Part shown: in pieces, positions 41,393 to 49,700 of the stretch
Layout of the letters: every line of letters begins with the position of its first letter
Numbering within the stretch: position 1 is the first letter of the stretch
Origin: Streptacidiphilus neutrinimicus
GTDB lineage: Bacteria; Actinomycetota; Actinomycetes; Streptomycetales; Streptomycetaceae
Assembly: GCF_000787815.1 (NCBI RefSeq)
Contig: NZ_BBPO01000007.1
Span: forward strand, 66,671-130,670
Length of the DNA: 64,000 nucleotides
Reading direction: 5' to 3'
Program-made: the position numbers and the translations under genes
Notes under the pieces: model-generated
Told to the model about the DNA's origin: nothing
Database searches by the model: none
What the model saw: the letters and a program-made list of their open reading frames with translations, nothing else

Positions 41393-43042
41393 TCAGGTGG
41401 TGACGGGGGCGATCACGTCCCTGCCGTGCTCCGGTCCCTCCGTGTCGCTGCCGGCCGGCGTGTCCGCCACGTCGGCGACGTAGTCGGCGGCGACGGTCTC
41501 GTCGACGCCCTCGGGGGCCTTCACGGCCTTCAGGACCAGGGTGAGCACGACCGCGACGGCGATGTTGAGCACCAGCGCGGTGACGCCGATGTAGCCGATC
41601 TGGCCGATCACCGGGATGTTCGCCGAGCTGCCGCCGAAGTGCGTGCCGGGCTTGCCGGCCGCGGCGACACCGTAGGCCTTCCAGGTTCCGTACGTCATGC
41701 CGGCCGCCCAGCCGGCCAGCAGCGCCCAGCGGTGGAACCACCGCACGAACAGGCCGCCGACGATCGCCGGGAAGGTCTGCAGGATCCAGATCCCGCCGAG
41801 CAGCTGGAGGTTGATCGAGAACTGCTTGTCGATGCCGAGCACGAAGCCGAGCGCCCCGAGCTTGACCACCAGGGAGACCAGCTTGGCCACCTTGGTCTCC
41901 TCGGCCGGGGTGGCGTCCGGCTTCAGCAGGTCCTTGTAGATGTTCCGGGTGAACAGGTTGGCCGCGGCGATCGACATGATCGCGGCGGGGACCAGCGCGC
42001 CGATGCCGATCGCGGCGAAGGCGACGCCCGCGAACCAGCTCGGGAACATCTGCTGGAACAGCTGCGGGATGGCCAGCTGCGAGTTGTAGCCCTTGACGCC
42101 CTTGCCGACGCCGGCCGAGATCGCCATGAAGCCCAGCAGCGAGAGCAGTCCCAGCATCAGCGAGTAGGCCGGCATGACCGCGAGGTTGCGCCGCACGGTG
42201 AGCCGGTCCTTGGCCGCCATCACGCCGGTCGCCGAGTGCGGGTACATGAACAGCGCCATCGCCGAGCCGAGCGCGAGGGTGGCGTAGGCCCACTGCGCCT
42301 GCGCGCCGGGGATCATCGAGCCCCGCGGCTTGCCGGTGGCGGGGTTGGTCCTGGCCATGGCCGTGGCCGCGTCGTGGAAGATGTGGCCGTAGCCGCCGAG
42401 CCGGATCGGGATGTAGATGATCGCGACCAGGACGACGACGTAGACCAGCGTGTCCTTGACGAAGGCGATCAGCGCGGGCGCGCGGAGGCCGGAGCTGTAG
42501 GTGTAGGCCGCGAGCACCGCGAAGGCGATCAGCAGCGGCAGGTCCTTGCCGAAGCTGCTGCTGCCGCCGACGTGGAGGGTGTCCAGCACCGCCTGGATGC
42601 CCACGAGTTGCAGCGCGATGTAGGGCATGGTCGCGAGGATGCCGGTCAGCGCGACAGCCACCGCGACGCTCTTGCTGCCGTAGCGGCCGCGGGCGAAGTC
42701 GGCGAGGGTGACGTAGCCCTTGCGGCGGGCCACGGACCAGAGCCGGGGCAGGAAGAGGAAGACGAGCGGCCAGGCGATGATCGTGTAGGGCACCGCGTAG
42801 AAGCCCTGCGCGCCCACGCCGTAGATCAGCGCCGGGACGGCGATGAAGGTGTAGGCGGTGTACAGGTCGCCGCCGAGCAGGAACCAGCTGATCACGGTGC
42901 CGAAGGAGCGGCCGCCGAGGCCCCACTCGTCCAGGTGCTGCGCGTCGGTCGCCCGGCGCCAGCGGGCGGCGACGAAGCCGATCACGGTGACCAGCAGGAA
43001 GAAGAGGATGAAGACGGACAGCGCCGTCCAGTCGGTCTTCAC
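41393..43042 (-). CDS. Sodium:solute symporter (SSS family)
   Basis: The 549-aa protein has about 13 helices in the SSS/LeuT-like pattern, with FLLGGDLYTAYTFIAVP near the N-terminus, GSMIPG...MYPHSATGVMAA in the middle and AAIGIGALVPAAIMSIAAANLFTRN, the sodium-site helix. Pairing with DUF3311 is typical of the subgroup often annotated as organic-acid (monocarboxylate) symporters; the substrate here is not proven. The start GTG overlaps the DUF3311 stop codon (GTGA). Confidence 0.92.
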   Translation of the reverse strand: MKTDWTALSVFILFFLLVTVIGFVAARWRRATDAQHLDEWGLGGRSFGTVISWFLLGGDLYTAYTFIAVPALIYGVGAQGFYAVPYTIIAWPLVFLFLPRLWSVARRKGYVTLADFARGRYGSKSVAVAVALTGILATMPYIALQLVGIQAVLDTLHVGGSSSFGKDLPLLIAFAVLAAYTYSSGLRAPALIAFVKDTLVYVVVLVAIIYIPIRLGGYGHIFHDAATAMARTNPATGKPRGSMIPGAQAQWAYATLALGSAMALFMYPHSATGVMAAKDRLTVRRNLAVMPAYSLMLGLLSLLGFMAISAGVGKGVKGYNSQLAIPQLFQQMFPSWFAGVAFAAIGIGALVPAAIMSIAAANLFTRNIYKDLLKPDATPAEETKVAKLVSLVVKLGALGFVLGIDKQFSINLQLLGGIWILQTFPAIVGGLFVRWFHRWALLAGWAAGMTYGTWKAYGVAAAGKPGTHFGGSSANIPVIGQIGYIGVTALVLNIAVAVVLTLVLKAVKAPEGVDETVAADYVADVADTPAGSDTEGPEHGRDVIAPVTT

Positions 43043-43311
43043 GCCTGCTCACCCCCACGGGCGAGGCGCCGCGCCCTGCGCTGCCGCTCCTCGCGGGTGA
43101 ACAGGACGTAGGCGAGCCCCGTCATCAGCGCGGAAAGGATCACCCAGAGCAGCTGGTACCAGTAGAAGAACGGGATCCCGACGAAGGCGGGCTTGTCGGT
43201 CGCATAGGAGTCGACCCACAGCAGGGCGACGAAGGGCGCGACCAGGAGTACCGCGCAGACCACGCGTACGGGCGTGACCAGCGGGAGCTTGGCTTCCGTT
43301 GGCTGGGACAT
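43039..43311 (-). CDS. DUF3311 small membrane subunit
   Basis: The 90-aa protein has two transmembrane helices (about 15-35 and 48-68) and a strongly basic C-terminus. DUF3311 proteins nearly always precede an SSS symporter and probably assist it. ATG 43311 with GGGAG 9 nt upstream; an in-frame start 18 nt earlier is less likely. Confidence 0.92.
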   Translation of the reverse strand: MSQPTEAKLPLVTPVRVVCAVLLVAPFVALLWVDSYATDKPAFVGIPFFYWYQLLWVILSALMTGLAYVLFTREERQRRARRLARGGEQA

Positions 43312-43344
43312 GAACGACGGCTCCCCCATGAGTCGTTGACGGTT

Positions 43345-43356
43345 AGTTGATCAACT
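43345..43356. promoter_or_regulatory. Palindromic operator upstream of the symporter operon
   Basis: AGTTGATCAACT is a perfect 12-bp palindrome, and outward TTGAC/GTCA arms extend the symmetry over about 24 bp. It is 34 nt before the DUF3311 start, so it overlaps the likely promoter. The form resembles FadR-type GntR operators rather than a dre site. Confidence 0.6.
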
Positions 43357-43422
43357 GTCACAGGGGAATCTAGACCCTCGTCGCGCTCACGTCACGGGGT
43401 CGCGCGGAGACGACCCGCGGAC

Positions 43423-44193
43423 TCACGCCTCCGGGCGGCGCAGGCGGGTGGTGAACTTGTAGCGGTCGCCGCGGTAGACGGAGCGGACCCACTCGACGGG
43501 CTCGCCGCCCTCGTCGAAGGAGTGGCGCGAGAGCAGCAGCATGGGCAGGCCGACGTCGGTGCCGAGCACGCCGGCCTCGCGCGGGGTGGCCAGCGAGGTC
43601 TCGATGGTCTCCTCGGCCTCGGCCACGTGCACGCTGTAGACCTCGGAGAGCGCGGTGTACAGCGAGTTGTACTTGACCAGGTTGCGGCGCAGCGCCGGGA
43701 AGCGCTTGGCGCTCAGGTGCGCGGTCTCGATGGCCATCGGGTCGCCGTTGGCCAGGCGCAGACGCTCCACCCGCAGCACCCGGCCGCCGGGGCGGATGTC
43801 CAGCAGTTCGGCGAGCCGGTCGTCGGCGGTGATGTAGCCCACCTCCAGCAGGCGGGAGGTGGGCTCCAGGCCCTGGGCGCGCATGTCCTCGGTGTAGGAG
43901 GTGAGCTGGAGCGCCTGGGAGACCTTGGGCTTGGCGACGAAGGTGCCCTTGCCCTGGATCCGCTCCAGCCGCCCCTCGACCACCAGCTCCTGCAGGGCCT
44001 GCCGCACGGTGGTGCGGGAGGTCTCGAACTCGAGCGCGAGTGTGCGCTCCGGCGGGACCGGCGTGCCGGGCGCCTGCGTCTGGGTGATCTGCAGCAGATG
44101 GCGCTTGAGGCGGTAGTACTTCGGGACGCGGGCCGTGCCGCCGTTCTCCTGCGTCTGGGGCGCTTCCACGCCCACGCCCCCATCCGTCGTCAT
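43423..44193 (-). CDS. dasR: GntR/HutC regulator DasR
   Basis: DasR is the global N-acetylglucosamine regulator; glucosamine-6-phosphate releases it from dre sites in chitin, PTS and antibiotic genes. The 256-aa protein has the wHTH ([20 protein letters not shown]) and the [18 protein letters not shown] linker, then the UTRA domain, all very close to S. coelicolor DasR. Here it lies downstream of dasD on the same strand, with a 140-nt gap, so it has its own promoter. The ATG follows AAAGGAACGAG. Confidence 0.95.
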   Translation of the reverse strand: MTTDGGVGVEAPQTQENGGTARVPKYYRLKRHLLQITQTQAPGTPVPPERTLALEFETSRTTVRQALQELVVEGRLERIQGKGTFVAKPKVSQALQLTSYTEDMRAQGLEPTSRLLEVGYITADDRLAELLDIRPGGRVLRVERLRLANGDPMAIETAHLSAKRFPALRRNLVKYNSLYTALSEVYSVHVAEAEETIETSLATPREAGVLGTDVGLPMLLLSRHSFDEGGEPVEWVRSVYRGDRYKFTTRLRRPEA

Positions 44194-44333
44194 GCGGGTT
44201 CTCGTTCCTTTCGGTGGGGTCCTCGCCTGGTCGCCAGGGCCGTCGTCGGCACGCTGCTGCGGGACCAATGGTGGCACGTCGGCGCTGACCGGCAAGCACC
44301 GCCGAGACTACTGGCAGGCCGGACGCCGACCGG

Positions 44334-45911
44334 TCAGGCGATCCGGGCGACCTGCGCCCCCGGGCCCGCCAGCGCCTCTGCCGCCGCGACGCCGCAGACG
44401 CGGGCGCCGCCGAAGGTGGTCAGGGTGGTGACGCCGCGGTCGGCCAGCACCGAGTCCACCCCGTAGGCGGTGCCGATCTCGACGACGACGGCGTCCGGCC
44501 GGGCGGCCGTCAGCTCCAGCGTCGCCCGCTGCATCCACGGGTGACGGTGCAGGTCGCGCACGACGATCACGAGCGGACGCCCGACGGCCGCGCCCAGCAG
44601 CGGATCGGTGTCGACCCGCCCCTCGGCCGCGTCGACCGCGGTGCGGATCAGCCCGGCGGTCTCCAGCCGGGCGGCCGGAGCGCCGACGCGCGCGGTGGTG
44701 GTGCCGGGCAGGAATTCGCCCAGCGGTCCGGCCAGGCCCCAGGGGGTCTCCGAGCCGACGGCGAAGTTGGCGGCGGGGGAGAACTCGACCACGTGCGGCA
44801 CACCGTGCAGCGGGGTGAGCGCCCCGTGCACGCGCAGCGCACGCCGTGCCGCCGTGAGGCCGATGCCGGGCACCGCCGCCTCCTTCGTCTCGCTGCGCAG
44901 CCGCGCCGACCAGCGGGCGACGGCGCGGTTGCGCTCGGCGGCCTGGTGCAGCCGCTCCTCCGGCAGCCGGCCCTCGCGGACCGCCCAGAGCAGCGCGTCG
45001 CGCAGGTAGAGGAAGGTGGCCTCGTCCTCCAGTCCGCCGCCGACGCAGATGGTGTCCGCGCCGACCGCGATGGCCTTGACGGTTCCCTCGGCGATGCCGT
45101 GCGTGCCGGAGATGGCGCCCATCTCGATGCCGTCGGTGACGATCAGCCCCTGGTAGCCGAGCTCGTCGCGGAGCAGGTCGTGCAGGATGGCCCGGGACAT
45201 GGTGGCCGGCAGGTCGGGGTCGTAGGCCGGGAAGAGGATGTGCGCGGTCATGATCCCCTTCACGCCCGCGGCGACCGCGGCCTTGAACGGGACCAGGTGC
45301 TCGTCGAAGCCGTCGGCGGTCAGGTCGATCCGGGGCAGACCCAGGTGCGAGTCGGCGGCGGTGTCGCCGTGGCCGGGGAAGTGCTTGGCGCAGGCGGCCA
45401 CCCCGGCCGACTGGACGCCGCGCACGTACGCGGCGGTGTGCCGGGCGGCCAACTCGCCGTCGCCGCCGAAGGAGCGGACGCCGATGACGGGGTTGTCCGG
45501 GTTGGTGTTGACGTCCGCGTCCGGCGCGTAGTTGAGGTTGATGCCGGCGGCCGCGAGGTCGAAGCCGATGGAGCGGGCGACCTCCTCGGTGAGCGTGACG
45601 TCGTCCACGGCGCCGAGCGCCAGGTTGCCGGGGTAGGAGGAGCCGGTGACGGCCTCCAGCCGGGTGACGTCGCCGCCCTCCTCGTCCGTCGCGATCAGCA
45701 CGTCGGGGTTGAGCGCGTAGAGCGAGGAGGTGAGCGCGGCGACCTGGGCCGGGTCGGCGATGTTGCGTCCGAAGAGCGCCACGCCGCCCAGCTCGCCCGA
45801 GTCGAGGTGCCGGCGCACCCACTCGGGAGCTGTCAGACCGGAGAAGCCTGGCTGGAGCACCGCGCCGGCGTCTGCGAGCAGTTGGACGGTGTCCGGGCCG
45901 GGGTTGGTCAT
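44334..45911 (-). CDS. dasD: Glycoside hydrolase family 3 beta-N-acetylhexosaminidase DasD
   Basis: The 525-aa enzyme splits imported chitobiose to GlcNAc. Visible GH3 motifs are KHFPGHGDT (about 175-183, with the His-Asp acid/base loop typical of NagZ-type enzymes) and the nucleophile aspartate in VTDGIEMGAI (about 250). No signal peptide is present, so it works in the cytosol on disaccharide brought in by DasABC, after which NagK acts. GGAAGG 5 nt before the ATG. It follows dasC by 51 nt. Confidence 0.93.
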   Translation of the reverse strand: MTNPGPDTVQLLADAGAVLQPGFSGLTAPEWVRRHLDSGELGGVALFGRNIADPAQVAALTSSLYALNPDVLIATDEEGGDVTRLEAVTGSSYPGNLALGAVDDVTLTEEVARSIGFDLAAAGINLNYAPDADVNTNPDNPVIGVRSFGGDGELAARHTAAYVRGVQSAGVAACAKHFPGHGDTAADSHLGLPRIDLTADGFDEHLVPFKAAVAAGVKGIMTAHILFPAYDPDLPATMSRAILHDLLRDELGYQGLIVTDGIEMGAISGTHGIAEGTVKAIAVGADTICVGGGLEDEATFLYLRDALLWAVREGRLPEERLHQAAERNRAVARWSARLRSETKEAAVPGIGLTAARRALRVHGALTPLHGVPHVVEFSPAANFAVGSETPWGLAGPLGEFLPGTTTARVGAPAARLETAGLIRTAVDAAEGRVDTDPLLGAAVGRPLVIVVRDLHRHPWMQRATLELTAARPDAVVVEIGTAYGVDSVLADRGVTTLTTFGGARVCGVAAAEALAGPGAQVARIA

Positions 45912-45962
45912 GGTTCCTTCCCTCACGGGGTCTTGAAGCGTCCCTGGCGGGTTCTCGAAGCG

Positions 45963-46868
45963 TCAGCCCTTGACCGCGCCGGCGGTCAGGCCGGAGGCGA
46001 CGCGACGCTGGAAGATGACGAACAGGATGATCACCGGCAGGGAGACCATCAGCGCGCCGGCCATCTGCGAGCCGTAGTCGGCGCCGTGGGTCGGTGTGGA
46101 GGAGAATCCGGTCAGCCACACCATCGCGGTCTGCTGGTCGTTGCTGGACAGCAGGATGTTGGCGATGACGAACTCGTTCCACGCCTGGATCCAGCAGAAG
46201 ACGCCGGTGGTGATCAGGCCGGGGACGGTCAGCGGCAGGATGACCCGGACGAAGGCGCCCCAGCGGGTGCAGCCGTCGACCAGGGCGGCCTCGTCGAGCT
46301 CCTTCGGGATGTTGACGATGAAGGAACGCAGCGTCCACACCACGTAGGGGATGGTGAAGACCAGGTAGGCCAGGATGACGCCGAAGCCCTGGTCGTACAG
46401 GCCGATGTTCTTCAGGATGAAGAACATCGGGATGACCAGCGAGAGCAGCGGGACCATCTGCACCACCAGCATGGCCGCGATGAAGAAGTTGCGCCCGGTG
46501 AACCGGAACCGGGCGACCGCGACCGCGCCGAGGAAGCCCACCGCCAGGCCCATGACGACCGCGCCGACGGTGATGATCGCGACGTTGCGCATGTCGGGCA
46601 GGAAGTTCGGGTCGGTGAAGACCGTCTTGAAGCTGGCGGTGCTGAAGCCGGTGGGCCAGAACGTCGGGTCGACGCTGAGCAGGTCCTTGCCGGTCTTGAT
46701 CGGAGTGATGATCATCCAGTAGATCGGGAAGAACATCACCACGGCGAAGACGACGGCGACGGTGTTCCAGATCGGCGTCGCCCAGCGCCTGCGGCCGACG
46801 ACCTCGTTCTCGTGGCTGCGCCGGACGCCGGAGGGCCGGACGCGGCCGGGCTTGATGCTGAGTGCCAT
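45963..46868 (-). CDS. dasC: ABC transporter permease DasC (chitobiose)
   Basis: The 301-aa inner-membrane protein has six helices and the EAA loop (ELDEAALVDGCTRWGAFVRVILPLTVPG). Together with DasB it forms the channel of the N,N'-diacetylchitobiose importer, whose ATPase is the shared MsiK encoded elsewhere. The ATG overlaps the dasB stop codon (TGATG). Confidence 0.94.
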   Translation of the reverse strand: MALSIKPGRVRPSGVRRSHENEVVGRRRWATPIWNTVAVVFAVVMFFPIYWMIITPIKTGKDLLSVDPTFWPTGFSTASFKTVFTDPNFLPDMRNVAIITVGAVVMGLAVGFLGAVAVARFRFTGRNFFIAAMLVVQMVPLLSLVIPMFFILKNIGLYDQGFGVILAYLVFTIPYVVWTLRSFIVNIPKELDEAALVDGCTRWGAFVRVILPLTVPGLITTGVFCWIQAWNEFVIANILLSSNDQQTAMVWLTGFSSTPTHGADYGSQMAGALMVSLPVIILFVIFQRRVASGLTAGAVKG

Positions 46869-47848
46869 CAGTCCTGCTCTCCGATCTTGATGACCTGGCG
46901 GATGTAGAAGACCAGGACCGCCAGCATGAGCAGGATCATCAGGATCGAGATCACGGCGCTGGTGCTGTAGTGCGAACTGCCCAGGCCCTCCTGGTAGAGG
47001 TAGATGCCGAGGACGCGGTAGCCCTCCTCCGGCGAGTTCTGGCGCAGCGACCAGATCTGCGCGAAGACCTGGAAGTCCCAGATGAAGCTGAGGGCGGTGC
47101 ACAGCACCAGGAAGGGCTTGATCACCGGCAGCACCACGTGCCGGAAGGTCTGCCAGCCGTTGGCCCCGTCGAGCTTGGACGCCTCGACGAGCTCCTTGGG
47201 CACCTGCGTCAGCGCCGCGTTGATGCCGATGACCAGGAACGGCAGCGCGCCCCAGAGCACCGCCAGCGCGACGACGACGTAGAGGCCCTGGTTCGAGTCG
47301 GCGAACCAGTCGTGCGTCCGCCAGCCCTTGTCTCCGGTCACCCGGTACAGGACGTAGTCGGCGACGCCGCCGGTGTTGGCGAACAACCAGCGGAAGACGG
47401 TGCCGGTGACGATCTGCGGGATGGCCCAGACGAACATCAGCGCGGTGACGACGGTGACCTTGGCCCAGCTGGAGACCCGCTGCAGCAGCAGACCGAAGAG
47501 GAGGGCGAGCACGACGGAGGCGGTGACGACCTCCAGCGTGAACAGCACGGTCCGCTCGGTCGACTGCCAGAACTCGGTGCTGGAGAGCACCTTGGTGAAG
47601 CCGTCGAAGCCGATGAACCTCACCAGCGAGGGTGCCGACAGGTGGAGGTAGTCGTTCACGTTCTGGAAGGCCAGAAGGAACAGGTCCACCAGCGGGTAGG
47701 CCAGCACGCCGACCAGGACCACCACGGCGGGGGCGATCAGCACATAGGGGAGGTAGTTCCCACGGATGCGCACGCCCCTGCGTACCGCAGGCGGCGCCTT
47801 CGGCTCGTTCGCGGCCGTCGGCACACGGTCGCTTTCCATCACACTCAT
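46868..47848 (-). CDS. dasB: ABC transporter permease DasB (chitobiose)
   Basis: The 326-aa protein has six helices and the EAA loop (ELVEASKLDGANGWQTFRHVVLPVIKP). It is the partner of DasC. The start was set at ATG 47848 with AAGGA upstream. It is separated from dasA by a stable stem-loop. Confidence 0.94.
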   Translation of the reverse strand: MSVMESDRVPTAANEPKAPPAVRRGVRIRGNYLPYVLIAPAVVVLVGVLAYPLVDLFLLAFQNVNDYLHLSAPSLVRFIGFDGFTKVLSSTEFWQSTERTVLFTLEVVTASVVLALLFGLLLQRVSSWAKVTVVTALMFVWAIPQIVTGTVFRWLFANTGGVADYVLYRVTGDKGWRTHDWFADSNQGLYVVVALAVLWGALPFLVIGINAALTQVPKELVEASKLDGANGWQTFRHVVLPVIKPFLVLCTALSFIWDFQVFAQIWSLRQNSPEEGYRVLGIYLYQEGLGSSHYSTSAVISILMILLMLAVLVFYIRQVIKIGEQD

Positions 47849-47876
47849 CTTGAGGTCCTTCCTCACCCGCCCCGGC

Positions 47877-47916
47877 GGAGCGGGCAACCGGCGAAAGCGC
47901 ACCGGTTGCCCGCTCC
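47877..47916 (-). promoter_or_regulatory. dasA-dasB intergenic stem-loop
   Basis: A 15-bp perfect stem (47877-47891 with 47902-47916) and a 10-nt loop lie 25 nt after the dasA stop. It lacks a U-run. By analogy with S. coelicolor it should protect the dasA message and reduce read-through, giving more binding protein than permease. Confidence 0.82.
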
Positions 47917-47940
47917 GTGCGAGATCCGTGATCCGGTCGA

Positions 47941-49266
47941 TCAGCCCGCGTTCAGGTCGGCGAGGATGGTCGTCTGCGCGGTGGTGAGCTCGCTGGTCGC
48001 GTCCTTGCCGGTGGCGATGTCGCTCAGCGCGTTCTGCAGCGCGACCTCGTCGGAGGCCTGGCTCCAGTAGGGGCTGTTCGGGATGAACCAGGTCTTGCCC
48101 ATGGCGGCCTCACCGGTCGCCTTGTTGGCGGGGGACGCGGCCTCGTAGGCCGGGACCAGGGTCTTGTTGTTCGGGATGGCGAACTTGGCCAGCGCCGTCT
48201 GCTGCGCGGTGTCGGTGAAGATGCGCAGGAACTCCGCGCCCAGGCCCGGGTTGGCGGCGTGGGTCGGGACGGCCAGGTCGGAGCCGCCGAGGAAGGCCGG
48301 GGTCGGGGTGCCCGCGGTGTCGCCCGGGAGCGGGACCTCGCCGAGGACGTTGGCCAGGGCCGGGTTGCCGCCCTGCGCGGCCGGGGCGGCCACGGAGCCG
48401 GCCTCCCAGCCGTTGCCCACGATGGCGGCGATGTTGCCCTTGGCCATCAGCGCGTCCTGGTTGTTCTCGTCGGTGGTGGCGCCGCCGACCGAGTAGTTCT
48501 TCTGCAGGTCGGCCCAGGTCTGGATGCCCTTGACGAAGTTCGGGTCGGTCAGCGTGCCGGTCCACTTGCCGCCGGAGCTCTTGGCGATGACGCCGGCGGT
48601 GCCGTACTGGGCCGCGCCGAAGGAGACCGCGGTGTACCAGTCCTTGCCCGGCAGGTAGAGCGCGGAGAAGTTCGGGTTGGAGGCGTTCTTGGCCTTCACC
48701 TTGTCCAGGTCGGCCTTGAGCTCGTCCAGCGTGGTGGGCGCCGTGGTGACGCCGGCCGCGGCGAACAGGTCCTTGCGGTAGATCAGCACGCGGGAGCCGG
48801 CGTAGTACGGGACGGCGTAGGTCTTGGTGCCGTCGCCGCTCTCGCCGGAGGCGGCCAGGGAGTCCAGCCAGGACGAGGAGTTGTCGAACTTGTCCTTGAC
48901 CGAGGTCAGGTCGACGAAGGAGCCGGCCGCGATGTACTTGGCGGTCTGGGTGTTGCCGAGCTCCAGCGCGTCGGGCGCGTTGCCGGAGAGCAGGGCCGTG
49001 TCCAGCTTGGTGCTGTAGTTCGGCCAGTTCTGCCACTCTATGTTGACCTTGGCGCCGGTCTCGTCCTGGAACTGCTTGACCGCCGCGTTGACCACGTCCG
49101 GCCAGCCCTTCTGGGCGTCCTGCATGATCCAGACGGTGATCGTCTTGCCCTTGCCGTCCGTGGAGAGGGCGCCCTGGGAGGAGCCGGTGGTCGACGACGA
49201 AGAGGAACAGGCGGCCACGGAGAGGACGGTCGCCAGTGCGGCGGCTGCAGCGATCTTGCGCTTCAA
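47941..49266 (-). CDS. dasA: Chitobiose-binding lipoprotein DasA
   Basis: The 441-aa solute-binding protein starts at an unusual TTG, chosen because AGGAGG lies 5 nt upstream and no ATG is near; it gives a short signal (LKRKIAAAAALATVLSVAAC) with a lipobox cysteine. The mature part is family 1 SBP with the ITVWIMQDAQKGWPD start. It captures chitobiose for DasBC. It has two dre sites in its promoter region. Confidence 0.95.
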   Translation of the reverse strand: MKRKIAAAAALATVLSVAACSSSSSTTGSSQGALSTDGKGKTITVWIMQDAQKGWPDVVNAAVKQFQDETGAKVNIEWQNWPNYSTKLDTALLSGNAPDALELGNTQTAKYIAAGSFVDLTSVKDKFDNSSSWLDSLAASGESGDGTKTYAVPYYAGSRVLIYRKDLFAAAGVTTAPTTLDELKADLDKVKAKNASNPNFSALYLPGKDWYTAVSFGAAQYGTAGVIAKSSGGKWTGTLTDPNFVKGIQTWADLQKNYSVGGATTDENNQDALMAKGNIAAIVGNGWEAGSVAAPAAQGGNPALANVLGEVPLPGDTAGTPTPAFLGGSDLAVPTHAANPGLGAEFLRIFTDTAQQTALAKFAIPNNKTLVPAYEAASPANKATGEAAMGKTWFIPNSPYWSQASDEVALQNALSDIATGKDATSELTTAQTTILADLNAG

Positions 49267-49383
49267 AACTTCCTCCTGAGGGAGAAGCGAGAGTGGCACC
49301 GGCTGATCTCGGAGGAGTTCCGATGCGTGACCGTGCCGGAAGTGGGGGTGCGGGTGGAGGCGCTAGCGCCCAACGCTCCGACG

Positions 49384-49433
49384 CAGCTACCCGATTGGTG
49401 TAGACCAGTGAACGGAGATTGGCATGGACCAAT
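49384..49433 (-). promoter_or_regulatory. dasA promoter with two DasR (dre) sites
   Basis: On the minus strand TTCACT (49407-49412) and TAGCTG (49384-49389) are 17 bp apart. The dre ATTGGTGTAGACCAGT (49394-49409) fills the spacer and a second, ATTGGCATGGACCAAT (49418-49433), lies just upstream. Both match the known ACTGGTCTAGACCAGT consensus in most positions, so DasR should repress by occlusion. Confidence 0.88.
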
Positions 49434-49518
49434 GAGGACCGTCAAGGCCTCTCGGTGGAGCACTTCCAAGCCGTTATCAATGCTTGACATGGGGTGGGTC
49501 CGGCCGTGCGCGGCCATG

Positions 49519-49534
49519 TCAGGACTGGACCATT
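49519..49534. promoter_or_regulatory. Weak dre-like site
   Basis: TCAGGACTGGACCATT matches the dre consensus at about 11 of 16 positions. It lies midway between dasA and the second SBP gene. It may be chance. Confidence 0.35.
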
Positions 49535-49630
49535 CCCTTCCGGGAAATCAGCTCAATCCGGACTTTCATGGACGAGCTGACCGCCGGGTGACGGTCTGAT
49601 AACGGGTCAGGTCAGATCTATGCGCCGCCC

Positions 49631-49682
49631 TTGACGGCCGCTTCCGGGCACCGTGAGACTCCCGCAATTGGTCGAGACCATT
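49631..49682 (+). promoter_or_regulatory. Promoter and dre site of the second das-type binding protein
   Basis: TTGACG (49631-49636) with TGAGAC 17 bp downstream is a possible core promoter, and the dre ATTGGTCGAGACCATT (49667-49682) starts around the expected +1. The site is a near-perfect dre and ends 18 nt before the ATG. Confidence 0.75.
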
Positions 49683-49700
49683 GGGGAGAGTGGTGCGAAC

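Noticed and set aside
44262-44275. GACCAATGGT near the dasR start as a DasR autoregulatory site
   Set aside because: The half-sites face outward (GACCA...TGGT) instead of the dre order TGGT...ACCA, so it does not match the consensus.
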